Assembly: GCF_014397245.1 (NCBI RefSeq)
Contig: NZ_JACLHY010000019.1
Location: 41,158 to 105,157 of the forward strand
DNA: 64,000 nucleotides
Direction: 5' to 3'
From: Arenibacter arenosicollis
GTDB taxonomy: Bacteria > Bacteroidota > Bacteroidia > Flavobacteriales > Flavobacteriaceae
The translations under genes and the position numbers were made by a program. A model generated the notes under the pieces. It worked only from the letters and a program-made list of their open reading frames with translations, made no database searches and was not told the origin of the DNA. Within the stretch, counting starts at the first letter, position 1, and each line of letters starts with the position of its first letter. This document shows positions 46,413 to 55,797 of the stretch, piece by piece.

Positions 46413-48524
46413 ATGAAAAGACCGATTCCCTTTTTTTTGAACGTACTGTTCTTTCTGCATATATTTTTGGCCTTTTTAGTGGTTTTCGAAAGTTATTTAG
46501 AAATTCCCTTTTGGCTACAACCCTTAGGTAGAATGCATCCTTTGGTGTTGCATTTTCCTGTAGCTTTTATTGCGCTTCTGGTATTGCTAAATCTGTTTAG
46601 AAAACATATAGACCCCATTTCTTTTGAAAAGATAAACTATTTTCTATTACTGCTGACCTCGCTTACTACGGTACTGGCAACGATTATGGGCCTAGTGCTA
46701 TCCTTGGAAGGATATGAGTCGGAACTTATGTCGTTACATAAATGGATTGGAATTGCGATCAGTTTTATAGTATATGCTTTGGTCTTGATGTATCAATCCA
46801 AAAAAGTGTACAGGATATTGCTTTATACAAGCTTTGTGGGTGTTGTTTTTGGAGGACATTTCGGCGCCGGGTTGACACATGGAAGTAATTTTTTAATGGA
46901 ACCGATTACGGCCCTTAATAAAAAGGAATTTGACGAAAATACACCTATTTATACCGCTTACGTCGAACCTATTTTAGCGGCGAAGTGTACAAGTTGTCAT
47001 AATCCGCAAAAACACAAGGGAGATTTAGATTTAACAAATGTTGAGTCCATAGCAAGAGGGGGCGAGAACGGCGAGGTATGGTTGGCGCACAATCCTGAAA
47101 AAAGTTTGTTGCTGCAGCGAGTGGCACTGCCCTTGGAAGATGAAGAGCACATGCCCCCTGATGGCAAGACACAATTGACGGCACAAGAAATTGAGCTGAT
47201 AGAAAGCTGGATAAGGCACGGTGCGGATACTGAAATTTCATATGCCCTATTAAAAAAGGAGGATAGCCTAAAGCAATTGATAACTAAAAAATGGCTCAAA
47301 GGAGATAGTGAAAAAGAATCTTATACATTTGATTTTGCAGGTACCAGACTAATAGAAGAACTCAATAATCCTTATCGATCTGTAGTTCAAAAATCTCCCA
47401 GTTCACCAGCAATTGAGGTTGCTATTTATGGCAAGAGTGCCTACAAGCCAGAGTTTTTAACCGATTTGGTAAAAGTTAAGGAGCAGGTGGTGTACTTAAA
47501 TTTAGCCAATTTGCCTATTGATAACCAGACCTTGCAATTCGTAGGTGAACTTAAAAATTTGGAGCATTTAGTGCTAAACTTTACCGAGATTACCAATGAT
47601 GCTTTGGCTGCCCTTGTGGCCAGTGTCAAATTACAATCACTTTCCTTGGCAGGCACCGCCGTTGACATTGCGGCTCTAAAGTATTTAAAGAATATAAAAA
47701 ATTTAAAGGAATTATTTATTTGGAACACGCAAATTAGAGATGCCGACATTGTGGCGCTTAGCAAAGAATTGCCACGCGTAACGATAAATGAAGGCTATAT
47801 TCCGGACCCGGAAGTAAAACTGGGCTTAACACCACCAATCCTAATAGGTGAGAAGAACATCATAAGTTCGGGAGACCAAATTTCCTTAGGGCATAAAATG
47901 AACGGAGTGAGTATTAGATATACTTTGGACGAAACTGAACCCAATGAAAAATCCGCAATTTATGATTCTGGAATTGCATTGGATTTACAAGGTGAAAGAT
48001 CTAAAACAGTAAAGGCAATTGCATACAAAGACGACTGGTTACCAAGTGAAGTTTCATCATTTACATTTTATGATAAGGGGTTTGTTCCCGATAAAGTCGA
48101 GGTAGTTCATCCTGGAATTTTAAGTTCATACACTGGCGAGGCAGCAGAAATATTGAGCGATGATTCTAAAAATGATGCCAATACCTACTATTATTCAAAA
48201 TTTTGGGCTTCCTTCAATATTAAACCACTCATAGCCATAGCTGATTTTAGTACATCCAATCCTACAATAAAAGAAGTGGTCCTTAGTTGTGGTAATCCGA
48301 ATGGAGCTAAGAAATCGTCAGTGAAGTATATTGAAATTTGGTCTTCCAACGATAAGGAGAATTGGATTTTATTGAGGAAGTTGACCCTTGCCAATGAGCT
48401 CAACATGGAAAAGTTGAAAGAAATCTATATAAAGTTTCCCGAGTCGTCCATGAAGTATTTTAAAATAGTAGGGCAGCCAAATACAGATAGTACCATGCGG
48501 GTGAATCAACTGTTTTTCTTTTAG
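46413..48524 (+). CDS. Membrane protein with DUF2231-like, cytochrome c and C-terminal beta domains
   Basis: 703 aa. The first 160 residues hold four to five transmembrane helices with the DUF2231-like RMHPLVLHFPVAFIALLVL. A c-type cytochrome domain follows with heme site CTSCH (Cys192-His196) and a candidate axial Met in EHMPPDGK. Then comes a leucine-rich-repeat-like region (about 355-455; LKNLEHLVLNFTEITND), a beta-hexosaminidase C-terminal-like domain (about 475-560; VSIRYTLDETEPNEKS) and a discoidin-like C-terminus. It is the membrane electron carrier candidate of the DUF1553/DUF1501 set, able to pass electrons to the quinone pool or oxidase. Confidence 0.82.
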   Translation: MKRPIPFFLNVLFFLHIFLAFLVVFESYLEIPFWLQPLGRMHPLVLHFPVAFIALLVLLNLFRKHIDPISFEKINYFLLLLTSLTTVLATIMGLVLSLEGYESELMSLHKWIGIAISFIVYALVLMYQSKKVYRILLYTSFVGVVFGGHFGAGLTHGSNFLMEPITALNKKEFDENTPIYTAYVEPILAAKCTSCHNPQKHKGDLDLTNVESIARGGENGEVWLAHNPEKSLLLQRVALPLEDEEHMPPDGKTQLTAQEIELIESWIRHGADTEISYALLKKEDSLKQLITKKWLKGDSEKESYTFDFAGTRLIEELNNPYRSVVQKSPSSPAIEVAIYGKSAYKPEFLTDLVKVKEQVVYLNLANLPIDNQTLQFVGELKNLEHLVLNFTEITNDALAALVASVKLQSLSLAGTAVDIAALKYLKNIKNLKELFIWNTQIRDADIVALSKELPRVTINEGYIPDPEVKLGLTPPILIGEKNIISSGDQISLGHKMNGVSIRYTLDETEPNEKSAIYDSGIALDLQGERSKTVKAIAYKDDWLPSEVSSFTFYDKGFVPDKVEVVHPGILSSYTGEAAEILSDDSKNDANTYYYSKFWASFNIKPLIAIADFSTSNPTIKEVVLSCGNPNGAKKSSVKYIEIWSSNDKENWILLRKLTLANELNMEKLKEIYIKFPESSMKYFKIVGQPNTDSTMRVNQLFFF

Positions 48525-48581
48525 GAATCCTAAAAGGGATATGGCATAAAAAAGAGTCTATTTTAATGTTATCTGGCAACA

Positions 48582-48662
48582 GCGCTGGAAGTTTACAAAG
48601 ATTCCAAAGAAGTGTGGATATTTTAAAGTCTCATTAGTAGTCAGGGAGTAGATAAAAAAATG
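48582..48662 (+). pseudogene. Ghost 3' end of an FAD oxidoreductase like 31592-33322
   Basis: In one frame the sequence reads ALEVYKDSKEVWIF, TAA, SLISSQGVDKKM, aligning with QEIYKNVAAVRKFQSLIRSQGVDTHWPNEKM at the C-terminus of the FAD oxidoreductase at 31592-33322. DNA over about 35 nt (48625-48654 and flanks) is roughly 85% identical to 33269-33300. The upstream part of the gene is gone, and a perfect terminator follows at 48750. Confidence 0.65.
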
Positions 48663-48749
48663 GGTTTAATTCTTTTAACCAAATTCTGAATATTGCGGAT
48701 TCCGCATCCATAATTAGGAGCATTGCCCATTAATTGAGTTAGTTGAGTT

Positions 48750-48790
48750 TAAACCGGTGTTGTGAATTCAATGCCGGTTTATTTTTTTTA
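48750..48790 (+). terminator. Rho-independent terminator after the ghost oxidoreductase
   Basis: TAAACCGG (48750-48757) pairs perfectly with CCGGTTTA (48774-48781), followed by a run of eight T. It lies 225 nt after the nearest intact gene stop, which is odd unless it belonged to the decayed gene at 48582-48662. Confidence 0.85.
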
Positions 48791-48893
48791 ATATTATTTA
48801 ACGCTATTACAAACAGTTTGACGTTTACGTTGAAAGTTCATTTCTGAGCATATCTAATAAGAACTCCTGAAGTACATTTTCTAATTCCGATTT

Positions 48894-50480
48894 CTATTTT
48901 TCTCTCAATGTTTCAATGATTTTTCGTGTTTCGGCAATTCTTTTTTGTAGCGGGTCACGATACCACCAAGCGCGCATATCTACCCGATCGTTGGGTTGAT
49001 CCAACTCCGCTTCCAGTTCATCCAGATACTTTTCATTTAATGTCAAGTAGTCATCGAATGTTTCCGGGTTGTGAAAACCACCGTCATTTACAGTAATATA
49101 AATAGGTGTAGTATGGGCAACTTGATTTGGGCCTGCATAACAGCGTGCGGCTATCCAAGTCCCTTTTTCTACTTCAAGATCAAAGTTCAATTCCATGTTT
49201 TCCAAAGATCGATCATCACCATCGGGCGTTATTTGTTTCAACACTTTTCCATGGGATATTATCTCCAGCTTTGAAAGTGGAATTTGGTCTTTATTTCCTA
49301 AAGCTTTTGCCTTAATAGAGACTTTTTGCGGTGCCGATAGCTTAATTTCATCACCTGGGAGATGATCATCGATACTAAAAACAAGCATAGGGCCGGACGA
49401 GACAAAGGTGTGTCCTTCCTTTAGATTTTTCTTCCAAGATGCATACTCAAATTTTCCCTCTATCCAAGTATAAAACCTGACATTGCCAATTCGGGCATTC
49501 CAACTTGGGTCGTCGGTGCCAAATGAAGGACCAAGGCCACACCAGGGAAAGTCGGATCCTGCCGTTGCCGTAAGTTTATAGCCCAAATCCAGAAAGTGGT
49601 AATAATTTTGGGTTAGCAGAGGGCCCCCATTGACACAAAATTGGAGCAGTTCAAGAAAGTCCACTTTGCCGCTTAGCACATCTAACGTCATACCCCTTGA
49701 GCCATTAAAGGACATACCTTGATGGGCATACCCGGTTATCCCGTTCAATTCATGAACCCTATCAAATATCTTATCGTATTCGTAATAGTCTTTTTGTTGC
49801 CGAACAAAATCATCGGCTACCAAGGCGATTGTATGACCAATTTGGTGCGTTCTTGGGTCCTCCTGGCCAGTAGAAAGCAAGCTTTCATTCTGTCCATATG
49901 TTCCATCTTCCCCAAATGCATATTGGGAAAAATAAGTTGCCCAGAAATCTCCCATTTGAAGTAAGACCCCCACATTTAGCCCTTCGGCTTCGACCCATTT
50001 CAAAATTAGTGGGTTTTCCCTTGGAGACCGGCGAATATGAATGTGGTCATCGGCGGAATACCAACCTAAATCTGACATTTTAACCCACCTTTTCATCTCA
50101 AAACTAAAAGTGTTGCCTCCACTTTCCTTAACTTCGATAGTATGCGCCTGATCTAGATATTCAAACCCTTTTGATAGGGTAATTTTATATTTTCCAGGGC
50201 GCAGATCAAGATTAAAATGGCCATCAATATAGTAGGTGCTATCTGGTTGAAAACCGTAGCGTTCCGCTTTGTCGTCCCTTCCATACATAATAGAAATGGC
50301 CTCCTTGGGGATGCCGGCCACATATCCATAAGAATCGGTGATTTTAACTCGAACCGGAGTTGGCATTCCTGTATTTTGATCCTTAACCGTAACCTTAATG
50401 GAAGTTGTACTTTTTTGGCAGAGACAATGGAACGAAAAGGTGAAACATAAAAAAACAAGGACTAATTTCAGTGGGTTCAT
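48894..50480 (-). CDS. CehA/McbA-like PHP metallohydrolase, secreted
   Basis: 528 aa from ATG 50480; a longer frame to 50519 precedes a better signal peptide start (MNPLKLVLVFLCFTFSFHCLCQ). The N-terminal quarter is a beta domain; a PHP-like metallohydrolase domain follows with WYSADDHIHIRRSP (His-x-His metal ligands), ITGYAHQGMSF and TATAGSDFPW. The C-terminus is a second beta domain. CehA/McbA-type proteins hydrolyse esters and related bonds, and the substrate here is unknown. It is convergent with the cytochrome set and is the last chromosomal-looking gene before the accessory island. Confidence 0.85.
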   Translation of the reverse strand: MNPLKLVLVFLCFTFSFHCLCQKSTTSIKVTVKDQNTGMPTPVRVKITDSYGYVAGIPKEAISIMYGRDDKAERYGFQPDSTYYIDGHFNLDLRPGKYKITLSKGFEYLDQAHTIEVKESGGNTFSFEMKRWVKMSDLGWYSADDHIHIRRSPRENPLILKWVEAEGLNVGVLLQMGDFWATYFSQYAFGEDGTYGQNESLLSTGQEDPRTHQIGHTIALVADDFVRQQKDYYEYDKIFDRVHELNGITGYAHQGMSFNGSRGMTLDVLSGKVDFLELLQFCVNGGPLLTQNYYHFLDLGYKLTATAGSDFPWCGLGPSFGTDDPSWNARIGNVRFYTWIEGKFEYASWKKNLKEGHTFVSSGPMLVFSIDDHLPGDEIKLSAPQKVSIKAKALGNKDQIPLSKLEIISHGKVLKQITPDGDDRSLENMELNFDLEVEKGTWIAARCYAGPNQVAHTTPIYITVNDGGFHNPETFDDYLTLNEKYLDELEAELDQPNDRVDMRAWWYRDPLQKRIAETRKIIETLREK

Positions 50481-50637
50481 TTTGGGTGATTTAACTATTG
50501 ACCTTTTTAAAGTTAACAATTAAATATCATCTTGAATTTTTATAGGCCAGATTTATAAGCAGCTAATAAACTATACCGCTTACGCGGCCATTGTTCCTTT
50601 TTTTATATCATTAAATCAAAGGAGAAGTGAAAAAAAC

Positions 50638-50889
50638 ACCACATCTGCACCACACCCTCACCCTCTACTTAAATAGTCTTGATGCTACATAAATGTTTAG
50701 TAACCAGGTGTTAAATGTCATTATGTTATATTAAAATCCTAATTAACCACAGTTTAGCCAGTGAAATTCACCACACCATCACCATAGGATGCACCCTACT
50801 TTAACCCTCTTAAGTTGTGTAGCTTTTTATTAATTATCTGACGTTAATTTTAATTCACCCTACGGTGTTTTAGGTTTCACCCTATGGTG
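50638..50889 (+). repeat. Phased ACCAC-type array, copy R1
   Basis: ACCAC/ACCCT units start at 50638, 50649 and 50660 (11-bp steps), and again at 50746, 50757 (GCCAG, degenerate), 50770, 50781, 50793 and 50804 (11-13-bp steps). CACC-N4-GGTG inverted motifs follow at 50856-50867 and 50878-50889. The rest of the 621-nt gap 50481-51101 shows no gene. Layout and wording match copies R2 and R3. Confidence 0.65.
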
Positions 50890-51087
50890 CACTTACGGAG
50901 CTTTGGCGTGTTAAATAGTGCGACAAAGAATCCTGCTATTCTGATTAAAATATCATCTACGCTAAATAAGAAATAAATTACTCCATACAAGCCGGCAATT
51001 CAACACCTCAAAATGAAAATTAGAGACGGATACGAAACAAAATATTAAGCTTTTGGAACTAGACTAGGGCTTTTCATAGGATACAGT

Positions 51088-51097
51088 GTTGTAAAGC
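51088..51097 (+). repeat. 10-bp inverted repeat flanking the TrlF gene, left arm
   Basis: GTTGTAAAGC here is the exact reverse complement of GCTTTACAAC at 53762-53771. The two bracket the 879-aa gene within about 5 and 21 nt, as expected if the gene was exchanged as a single-gene cassette. Confidence 0.5.
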
Positions 51098-51101
51098 GTT
51101 T

Positions 51102-53741
51102 TTAATTCACATTATTATATTTATTTCGTCTCTTTTCAAAAGCGACTGAACCTCCTTCTAGTATTCTACAAATCCCATTATTTATTAAATCATTTTCAAG
51201 AGAACCAGATTCATATGTCAAACCACCAAGTTCATTCTTTGCAATAATTATTTGTTCGGAGTCTGAATTGACAACCAAATTAGCATTATGGGATACAATT
51301 ATTACTTGTCTAAATTCTTTGATTTCAGAAAATAACTGTATCAGTTCTTCATTAATAAATTCATTATCTAAATCATCTTCTGGTTGGTCATAAACCAATG
51401 GACCACTAAAAGTTTGAGTGGCTAGTTTCAAGCATAAGTATATAGTGCCTTTTTGACCAGCGGATAAATCATCCAACTCATCACCTTTTATTGTGATTTT
51501 AGGTCTTACTTGAATATACTTATCTCTAATTTGCTTGTCTAAAAAGGCATTGGCAATGTCATTCTCAATGCCATTCCAAAAAACACCTTCGTTATCATTC
51601 CTAATTTCTTCAATCTTTTCAATAGTAAAGTCCAAAACACTTTGTGCCATATTATCACCTAATACAAGTATTTCTTTAATTTTATCAAATTTGGATTTGA
51701 CAACTCGTCCATCAATATATTTTCCTGCACTCGCAAGAAATTGATTTACATTGAAAAATATTTCGCTTTCAATCTTTATGTCTCTTTTGTCTAGAATATT
51801 TCTTATTAAAAGGTTTTCTTTTTCACCTCTATTAGGGTTATCAAATATGTTTTTCTCCCAAGTGTCATTAATTGATTTAGCCTCTAACAATAAAGCGTCA
51901 TAAAAGCTTTTAATTACTTCATTTAGTTGTCTTTTTACAATAGATAATTCAAGTTCTTTATCTCGAATGTTAGCAATGTGAGCTTCTATACGAACTATTT
52001 CATTCCTATAATTTTCTAGATTATTTAATAGTTGAGTTAAATCACCTTTAAAGTCTTTAAAGTTATTTTCTCTTATCTGAATATTTTCGAGAGTTAAAGC
52101 TTCTATTTTATTATTTTCTGAGCTAACTAATTTTTCAATCTCGACATTTTGTGTCTTAAAACTTATCTCAGACAGACTTAGTTCTTTTAACAATGGATTG
52201 GTCTCTTGCTCAAATTCCTCTAATTTTATTTTGACCTTATTCAGTTTGGAGATTTTTCCTTTTGAAATTTCGATATTGGCTAAATTTTGAATGTACTTAT
52301 CCAATAAATCTTTGCTATCTCTGTCAGTTGCTAAGGCAATATTTTCCTTAATGGAATCAATTTTTTTATTGGACGATTCTATGTCATTTATTAGGTTGTG
52401 ATCTTCATCTTTTTTATTTAGCCAGTCTTTAAGATTCCAGTAGTTTTGGAACTTTTCCTTGATATCTAATTCATCAAATTTCTCGATTGGTTTTTTGTAT
52501 CCTGCACCCTTTAGAATCTCAATAATTTCTTCTTTGAGCTTTTCTTGGTCATCAGCTATCTCTTTAATTTTGCTTTGATAAATAAATGTAAAGGGTAACT
52601 CAGTTCTTTTATATAATTTAAACTCTTTTAGGGTCGATTCATTTGATTGTTTCCAATAAATTATAACATCTTCATTAAGTAATAATTTGCTTTGTAGTTT
52701 TTCGTCAATCTCTTTATTAAAGGCATTTGCTACATAATTAATCAACATAGATTTTCCTTGACCTCTGCCACCTATTATTGAAACTAAATTTCTGTTTAAT
52801 GGAATCACAGTGGGAATAAATTCCAATTTAGAATTATCTGAGTCTATAACTTTGGAATTAGATACAATTTTAATAGACTCAAATACTGGTTTATCAAAAT
52901 CATACTGTGGATTTTCCTTTTGAATTTTAACTCGTTCGATTGGTTCAAAAACTATTTGCTTAAGTCCTCCGAAAGTTAAGTCAGCCTTGATCCAGCAGTA
53001 TTTTTCTATTGCATTTGATTCTTTGTCTTTTAATTTACCAAATGGGTAGTCTAATTGGTGCGAATCGCTTCCTTTTATACAAGGTATATTTTTGCCAACT
53101 TCTTTCAAACATCTCTCACTATGAAAAAATTGAGTCTGTTTTTTGTTGCCTGAGCCTAAAACATGTGCTTTATTTATTATTCCGAGTTTGAAATATGCAT
53201 CATTAACAGGGTCAATATTATCAATTCCACCATATTCGTCATATGGTATCCAAACTAAAAACTTCCCTTTAAGAATATCTGATTCTTCTAGTACTTTGAT
53301 AGTTTTAAAGAAATCAAATGAAAGTTCATTTAGCTTATCACTTTCTGCATGACCAAGTTTTGTAAGTTTTCCGCCTTCATAAAAACATTCTAAAGAGTTA
53401 ATTTCAGTATTAATTTGTTTAATAGTGAGTTGATTGTCGAAGATTATATGAAAATTAATACTTACACCACCATCTGTAGCCGAAGAGGATTTGTGGTTAA
53501 TTTTATTGTTCATCCTAAATTCTACAACTGGAAATAGAACCTTTCCTTCAACACCACCTAATTCTATGATTTTTGAGTATCCCTCAATAGTCGAATAGTC
53601 ATTAATACCAATAACATCCGCTATTGAGTTTTTTAAATTAGAAATGAAATTTGGATAATCACCTTCAGTTCCAAAACCTGAAGCAGGACTATGAACGTGT
53701 AAATCCCATATTCTCCATTCAGAGCCTCTTTTAAAATCCAT
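51102..53741 (-). CDS. trlF: TrlF-type protein: PHP domain plus ABC/SMC-like ATPase
   Basis: 879 aa. N-terminal PHP-type metal-binding domain (WDLHVHSPASGFG, residues 12-24; later KGSDSHQLDYPFG). An ABC ATPase is split by a long coiled coil: Walker A GGRGQGKS near residue 325, coiled coil about 430-620, signature LSAGQKG near 760, Walker B LVYDQPEDDLD near 785 and the H-loop VIIVSHNANL near 815. The architecture matches the TrlF family AAA-like ATPases found in mobile and defence regions. A nuclease-like PHP domain gated by ATP and DNA or RNA sensing is the usual guess for anti-phage systems of this build. It is a cassette-like single gene in the island; the symbol is by architecture, not by alignment. 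Confidence 0.8.
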   Translation of the reverse strand: MDFKRGSEWRIWDLHVHSPASGFGTEGDYPNFISNLKNSIADVIGINDYSTIEGYSKIIELGGVEGKVLFPVVEFRMNNKINHKSSSATDGGVSINFHIIFDNQLTIKQINTEINSLECFYEGGKLTKLGHAESDKLNELSFDFFKTIKVLEESDILKGKFLVWIPYDEYGGIDNIDPVNDAYFKLGIINKAHVLGSGNKKQTQFFHSERCLKEVGKNIPCIKGSDSHQLDYPFGKLKDKESNAIEKYCWIKADLTFGGLKQIVFEPIERVKIQKENPQYDFDKPVFESIKIVSNSKVIDSDNSKLEFIPTVIPLNRNLVSIIGGRGQGKSMLINYVANAFNKEIDEKLQSKLLLNEDVIIYWKQSNESTLKEFKLYKRTELPFTFIYQSKIKEIADDQEKLKEEIIEILKGAGYKKPIEKFDELDIKEKFQNYWNLKDWLNKKDEDHNLINDIESSNKKIDSIKENIALATDRDSKDLLDKYIQNLANIEISKGKISKLNKVKIKLEEFEQETNPLLKELSLSEISFKTQNVEIEKLVSSENNKIEALTLENIQIRENNFKDFKGDLTQLLNNLENYRNEIVRIEAHIANIRDKELELSIVKRQLNEVIKSFYDALLLEAKSINDTWEKNIFDNPNRGEKENLLIRNILDKRDIKIESEIFFNVNQFLASAGKYIDGRVVKSKFDKIKEILVLGDNMAQSVLDFTIEKIEEIRNDNEGVFWNGIENDIANAFLDKQIRDKYIQVRPKITIKGDELDDLSAGQKGTIYLCLKLATQTFSGPLVYDQPEDDLDNEFINEELIQLFSEIKEFRQVIIVSHNANLVVNSDSEQIIIAKNELGGLTYESGSLENDLINNGICRILEGGSVAFEKRRNKYNNVN

Positions 53742-53761
53742 AATAATTTTGTTTTGCTAAT

Positions 53762-53899
53762 GCTTTACAACGGTCTGGTATATGAAAAGTAGGGGATTTT
53801 TACCCGCTAACTTTTCAGATAATAACAAACCTTAGTTTTATTATTAATCTTTCCTTTAAGCACCGAAACCGCTATTTTTTATATACGTTTTTGGCAGTA
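53762..53899. repeat. Long imperfect palindrome resembling an attC/cassette site
   Basis: Between TrlF and DUF5677 a roughly 138-nt stretch folds on itself: GTATATGAAAAGTAG (53778-53792) against CTATTTTTTATATAC (53872-53886, 13 of 15 paired) and AATAACAAAC against GTTTTATTATT around a CTTA loop. Its ends carry GCTTTACAAC (repeated inverted at 51088) and TTGGCAGTA (53891-53899, repeated inverted at 55452-55460). I recall similar CAAC/GTTG-bounded palindromes around mobile gene cassettes in Bacteroidetes. They are not classical integron core sites. Confidence 0.55.
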
Positions 53900-53904
53900 C
53901 GTGG

Positions 53905-55413
53905 TTATTCAGTTTTAGGCTTTTTAGGAAAAACATATTTGTCATTGTAAATCATATATTGTTTCCAAATTCTATCTTCTAAATCAGAAAGTTTTCTAAT
54001 CAATTCGTCATATTCATCTGTTCCCAAGCTGTTTAGCATTGTAATTAAAAAATTCGTAGCCATTGGTAAACAACAAAATGCGGGAATCAAACCAGCAAAT
54101 TTATTTGGATTTTCATTATACCAATATAATCCATTGTGCATAGGATTATGACTTTTTGCTAAATGATATTTGGCAATAACTCGCCATTGTCCGTGTGTAA
54201 CTCCAGATGACCGTTTATAAAGAAAATAGTATTGATTGTCCTTTCCCCAAACTTCTTCAGCCATTTGGTCTATTCTTAACTCGAAAATATCGCCACGTTC
54301 CGTTGCTACTTCTATATCTCTAACTCCAGCTTCTTTTATCGCATCACTTATCAATTTTTTTGCTCCCTCTTTCATAGCTTCGTCATCCGCTTGTTCAAGA
54401 ATTTTTTGTCCAAAAAACCTATCTCGACCAGTACTAAAATCCCTAAACCTTTTGTGAAGTTTAATGTCCTGCCTTTTAACCAACCAATTTGCTACAATAA
54501 AAGTTTCCAAAGTTGTACGAAATACCAATTCCGCAATTTCGCCTTTATGCTGTTTAACAAAATCTACTACTTCTAATGTCAAATTTGAAATTCTAGCTAC
54601 AAATCCCATATTTACTTCTGCAATGAAAGTATGAAAAACCGCAAGCATATTTATCTTCTTGAATTCAGCATATAATTCTTTGAATTCTTCGGTGAATTCT
54701 CCTATTTGCATTTCAGCGAAATGTTCTTCTTCTGTTTTACTATCGTCTGGTTTAGGCACAAGTGGTGATTTTACATAGTTATACGACCAAATATACTCGC
54801 AGAATTCTATATCAAAATTCTCTGATTGTCCAATTGAAGGTGGAAACATCGACATAACTCGCGAAACATTCATTGGTTGAAGTATTTCTTCTGTAGTTTG
54901 CCAATTGAATAAACCAAAAGGGTCTTCTCTACCAATTTGGTCATACTGAATCATAATGTATTTGCACAAAATTGATATATCTGAACGCCCATTCAAAATA
55001 TTTTTATAACCTAGAAACAATGTTCTTCCATTTGGTTTAAATTCAAAATTTATCTGGAAATCAAATAATTCTGAATAAAATGGAAGAAGTTGTTTAAATG
55101 CTGATTTAATGCAAGTTTTAAATATCGCATCGAGAATAGTTGTGTCCTTTTTTATTAACTCAATGGTATGAGAAAGATTAAAATGGAATCTTCGTTTACA
55201 TTTAACTTTATCATTTACAAAATCGGCTATGATTTTGAAATCAGCTTTTACTGTGTCAAAATCAAAATCTGTAAGTGCCATTGAGATATGAAGAACTTCG
55301 GGTAATCTATCTGACCAAGAAAAAGGTTGTATCATTCCAGGATAAGGGTCAAATGCTTTTTGGAATTCAGTCCTTGTTTGTCTGACTCTTCCTCTTCTTT
55401 TTTTAGCCGACAT
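53905..55413 (-). CDS. DUF5677-family protein
   Basis: 502 aa, mostly helical, with no signal peptide. A basic N-terminus (SAKKRRGRVRQTRTEF) is followed by an uncharacterised region. From about residue 280 comes the DUF5677-like part, with TLETFIVANWLVKRQDIKLH, and SSGVTHGQWRVIAKYHL near residue 400, where an Arg and His could form a HEPN-like active site. DUF5677 genes often sit in gene cassettes and defence-type islands, but the activity is unknown. The gene is bracketed by TTGGCAGTA (53891) and its reverse complement TACTGCCAA (55452). Confidence 0.72.
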   Translation of the reverse strand: MSAKKRRGRVRQTRTEFQKAFDPYPGMIQPFSWSDRLPEVLHISMALTDFDFDTVKADFKIIADFVNDKVKCKRRFHFNLSHTIELIKKDTTILDAIFKTCIKSAFKQLLPFYSELFDFQINFEFKPNGRTLFLGYKNILNGRSDISILCKYIMIQYDQIGREDPFGLFNWQTTEEILQPMNVSRVMSMFPPSIGQSENFDIEFCEYIWSYNYVKSPLVPKPDDSKTEEEHFAEMQIGEFTEEFKELYAEFKKINMLAVFHTFIAEVNMGFVARISNLTLEVVDFVKQHKGEIAELVFRTTLETFIVANWLVKRQDIKLHKRFRDFSTGRDRFFGQKILEQADDEAMKEGAKKLISDAIKEAGVRDIEVATERGDIFELRIDQMAEEVWGKDNQYYFLYKRSSGVTHGQWRVIAKYHLAKSHNPMHNGLYWYNENPNKFAGLIPAFCCLPMATNFLITMLNSLGTDEYDELIRKLSDLEDRIWKQYMIYNDKYVFPKKPKTE

Positions 55414-55559
55414 ATTTAAAGTTCAATTTTCAGTTTTAGTTTGGTCAGCATTACTGCCAACAATTGGATATCATCATTGATGATTTACCACTTATAGCAA
55501 ACTATAAAGCAACTAGGCCGGACCTAAATACATTTATTTGACTTATAAATCCTATTAAT

Positions 55560-55735
55560 CCAATAAAATTTTTGCTGGTGTAAAGAGGGGGGAGTACTAC
55601 AACCAAGTATTTGCTATTAACCTTCTAAGTTAGCAAATATTGGTTTTTGTATTTGCTTAATCGATAAAAATTAGATTATATCCGTTGAACGGTATTTTTT
55701 TTGATTGGCTAAGAAGTTGCATTCTCTATGAAATA
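55560..55735. repeat. Duplicated non-coding block, copy in R2 region
   Basis: This block aligns with about 61040-61200. Shared stretches include ATAAAATTTTTGCTGGTGTA with its ATAAAATTTTGCTAGTGTA counterpart, GCTTAATCGATAAAA with GCTTAATCAATAAAA, and CCGTTGAA followed by a similar T-rich run. It precedes the phased array in both places, so block, array and accessory-gene 3' end form a repeated unit of over 700 bp. No gene is seen in the 571-nt gap 55414-55984. Confidence 0.6.
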
Positions 55736-55797
55736 GGAAAAGGATAAATATAAGAATCATTTTATGGAAGTATATGCAGTGCGGCCTTAATAATTTC

